Positions 26,695-27,707 of a DNA stretch of 27,707 bases are shown piece after piece; the stretch's first letter is position 1, and each line of letters opens with the position of its first letter. The DNA is taken from positions 1-27,707 of the forward strand of contig JALCCG010000275.1 in NCBI GenBank assembly GCA_023212695.1, in the 5' to 3' direction. A program made the position numbers and the translations under genes. Source of the stretch: Sporisorium sorghi (Eukaryota > Basidiomycota > Ustilaginomycetes > Ustilaginales > Ustilaginaceae). Below the pieces are notes generated by a model. It had not been told where the DNA came from. It was given only the letters and a program-made list of their open reading frames with translations, and did no database searches.

Positions 26695-27465
26695 CTAGGG
26701 CTTGAACTCGTATCCACCAGCACGATTAGCCACATTGATCTTGAGCTGTTCGAGCAAGTTGCTCGACTGATCCTCCAGACCGCAGTGCATCACATCGCCA
26801 TCCTTGACCTCGCCCACGCCCGACGGCGTGCCCGTCAGCAGCAGATCGCCCTCCTCGAGCGTCATGATCGACGACACGTGCTCGATCAGCTGCGGAATGT
26901 TGAAAATCATATCGCTCGTCGGGCCATTCTGCTTGATCTGGTCGTTGACCTTCAACCACAATCGCAACTTGGAGGGATCGCGGACGCGCGACTTGTCGAT
27001 GAACCCGGAGGTGGGCGTAAAAGTGTCAAACCCTTTAGCGGTGGACCAGGGCAGACCTTTGCTCTTGACCTTGTCCTGCACGTTGCGCGCCGTCATGTCG
27101 ATCGACAGCGTGTACCCGGCCACGTGCTTCATGGCGTCCGAAGCGGCGACATCGCGAACGCGCGGCGAGCCAATGACAACGCCCAGTTCGACTTCGTAGT
27201 GCACAACAACGCCCTTGGGGATCTCTACTGTGTCGTTATTGGTGACGTACGACGTGGTGGGTTTGAGGAAGAAGAAGGGTTCGGTGGGTACGGCGTTGTT
27301 GAGCTCTTTGGCGTGTGCGGCGTAGTTGCGGCCGATTCTATCAGTGCAAAGCGAGGGAGCAGGGAGGAACATCAGTGTCTAGCTCGAAGTCGTGCGATCC
27401 ACCGATCGAGTCGAAGCAACTTACGCAACAATCTTCTTGCCTCTTGTCAGGAATAAAGATGCCAT
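26695..27465 (-). CDS. FAHD1: FAH-family acylpyruvate hydrolase / oxaloacetate decarboxylase (FAHD1-like)
   Basis: The predicted protein has 227 residues from exon 1 27425-27465 (41 nt) and exon 2 26695-27337. The 87-nt phase-2 intron has donor GTAAGT and acceptor GATAG. The splice gives MASLFLTRGKKIVA-IGRNYAAH, matching the start of FAHD1 (KIVCVGRNYADH in the human protein). Metal-ligand residues are in the expected places: E62 and E64 in HYEVELGVV, and D94 in SIDMTARNVQD. KGLPWSTAKGFDTF, LRLWLKVN and TLEEGDLLLTGTPSGVG are strong family segments. FAHD1 proteins hydrolyse acylpyruvates and decarboxylate oxaloacetate in mitochondria with Mg2+. The N-terminal basic segment could act as a short presequence. 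Length equals the family norm. A 28-A tract lies 133 bp upstream of the start codon (poly-T on the sense strand). Confidence 0.93.
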
Positions 27466-27707
27466 CTTGGATATCCTTATGCGAAGCTGTCAGGTGTGAT
27501 GATCGTGACGAGGAAGATAGTCTGCAGTCGATGTCGTAGACCTCGGCGTGGCGGTACTGTAACAACAACTCCTCGTGACTCTGACCGAACAGAATCCAAA
27601 AAAAAAAAAAAAAAAAAAAAAAAAATGCAAAGCCCACAAATCCCCGCCGCAAAACACCTCTTTCCGACTGCAGGGGGGCCCGAGTTGGCTTCAACCCCTG
27701 CCCCACA
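27466..27707. promoter_or_regulatory. Upstream region of FAHD1-like gene, with 28-A tract
   Basis: This 242-bp segment runs to the window edge and should contain the promoter of the minus-strand FAHD1-like gene. An uninterrupted run of 28 A spans 27598-27625. No other gene can be supported here. Confidence 0.65.

Overview
The window looks like a nuclear chromosome segment from a smut fungus or a close relative (Ustilaginomycotina, Basidiomycota). This placement is an inference. It rests on GC-rich coding sequence, compact alternating genes on both strands, mostly intronless genes, short introns of about 70-100 nt with GTAAGT/GTGAGT-type donors and CTGAC/CTAAC branch sites, and the protein families present. 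There are no plasmid, phage, CRISPR or transposon signatures.

Layout from left to right. 1-1181 has no convincing gene. Then come a full ABCC/MRP-type ABC transporter (1182-5762, -), a long promoter region containing a 77-T homopolymer, and a four-TM MARVEL-like membrane protein (6782-7870, -). CMC2 follows (8454-8888, +): a twin-CX9C complex IV assembly factor in three exons, the first coding exon only 9 nt. Next are a DUF2237 protein (9150-9897, -, one intron), an intron-containing tRNA-Leu(CAG) (10238-10328, +), a leucine-rich-repeat protein (10546-12855, -) and an L-type amino acid permease (13230-15284, +). An Edc3-like protein (15445-17709, -) has an LSm domain and an FDF motif, but its C-terminal half carries an HExxH motif. 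After it lie a Ysa1/NUDT5 ADP-ribose pyrophosphatase (18024-18935, +), a Ydj1-type farnesylated DnaJ (19027-20310, -), the DcpS scavenger decapping enzyme (20600-21709, -) and a probable NDUFAF4/UPF0240-type complex I assembly protein (21932-22749, +). The right end holds a GH85 endo-beta-N-acetylglucosaminidase (22775-25351, -), a DUF2470 membrane protein (25763-26566, +) and an FAHD1-type fumarylacetoacetase-family hydrolase (26695-27465, -).

The genes do not form an obvious pathway cluster. Most are housekeeping: mitochondrial assembly (CMC2, NDUFAF4-like), mRNA decapping (Edc3-like, DcpS), protein folding (Ydj1), metabolite clean-up (Nudix, FAHD1, DUF2237) and cytosolic free-glycan processing (GH85). 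The arrangement is strongly alternating, with five divergent promoter pairs and several tail-to-tail pairs, one only 25 bp apart. Long pure poly(dA:dT) tracts sit in many of the promoter regions and in no coding region.

The strongest candidate for something undescribed is the 754-residue LSm-FDF-HExxH protein at 15445-17709. The next most useful result is the CMC2 gene, which open-reading-frame scanning misses. All functional assignments come from reading motifs by eye; no database search was run.
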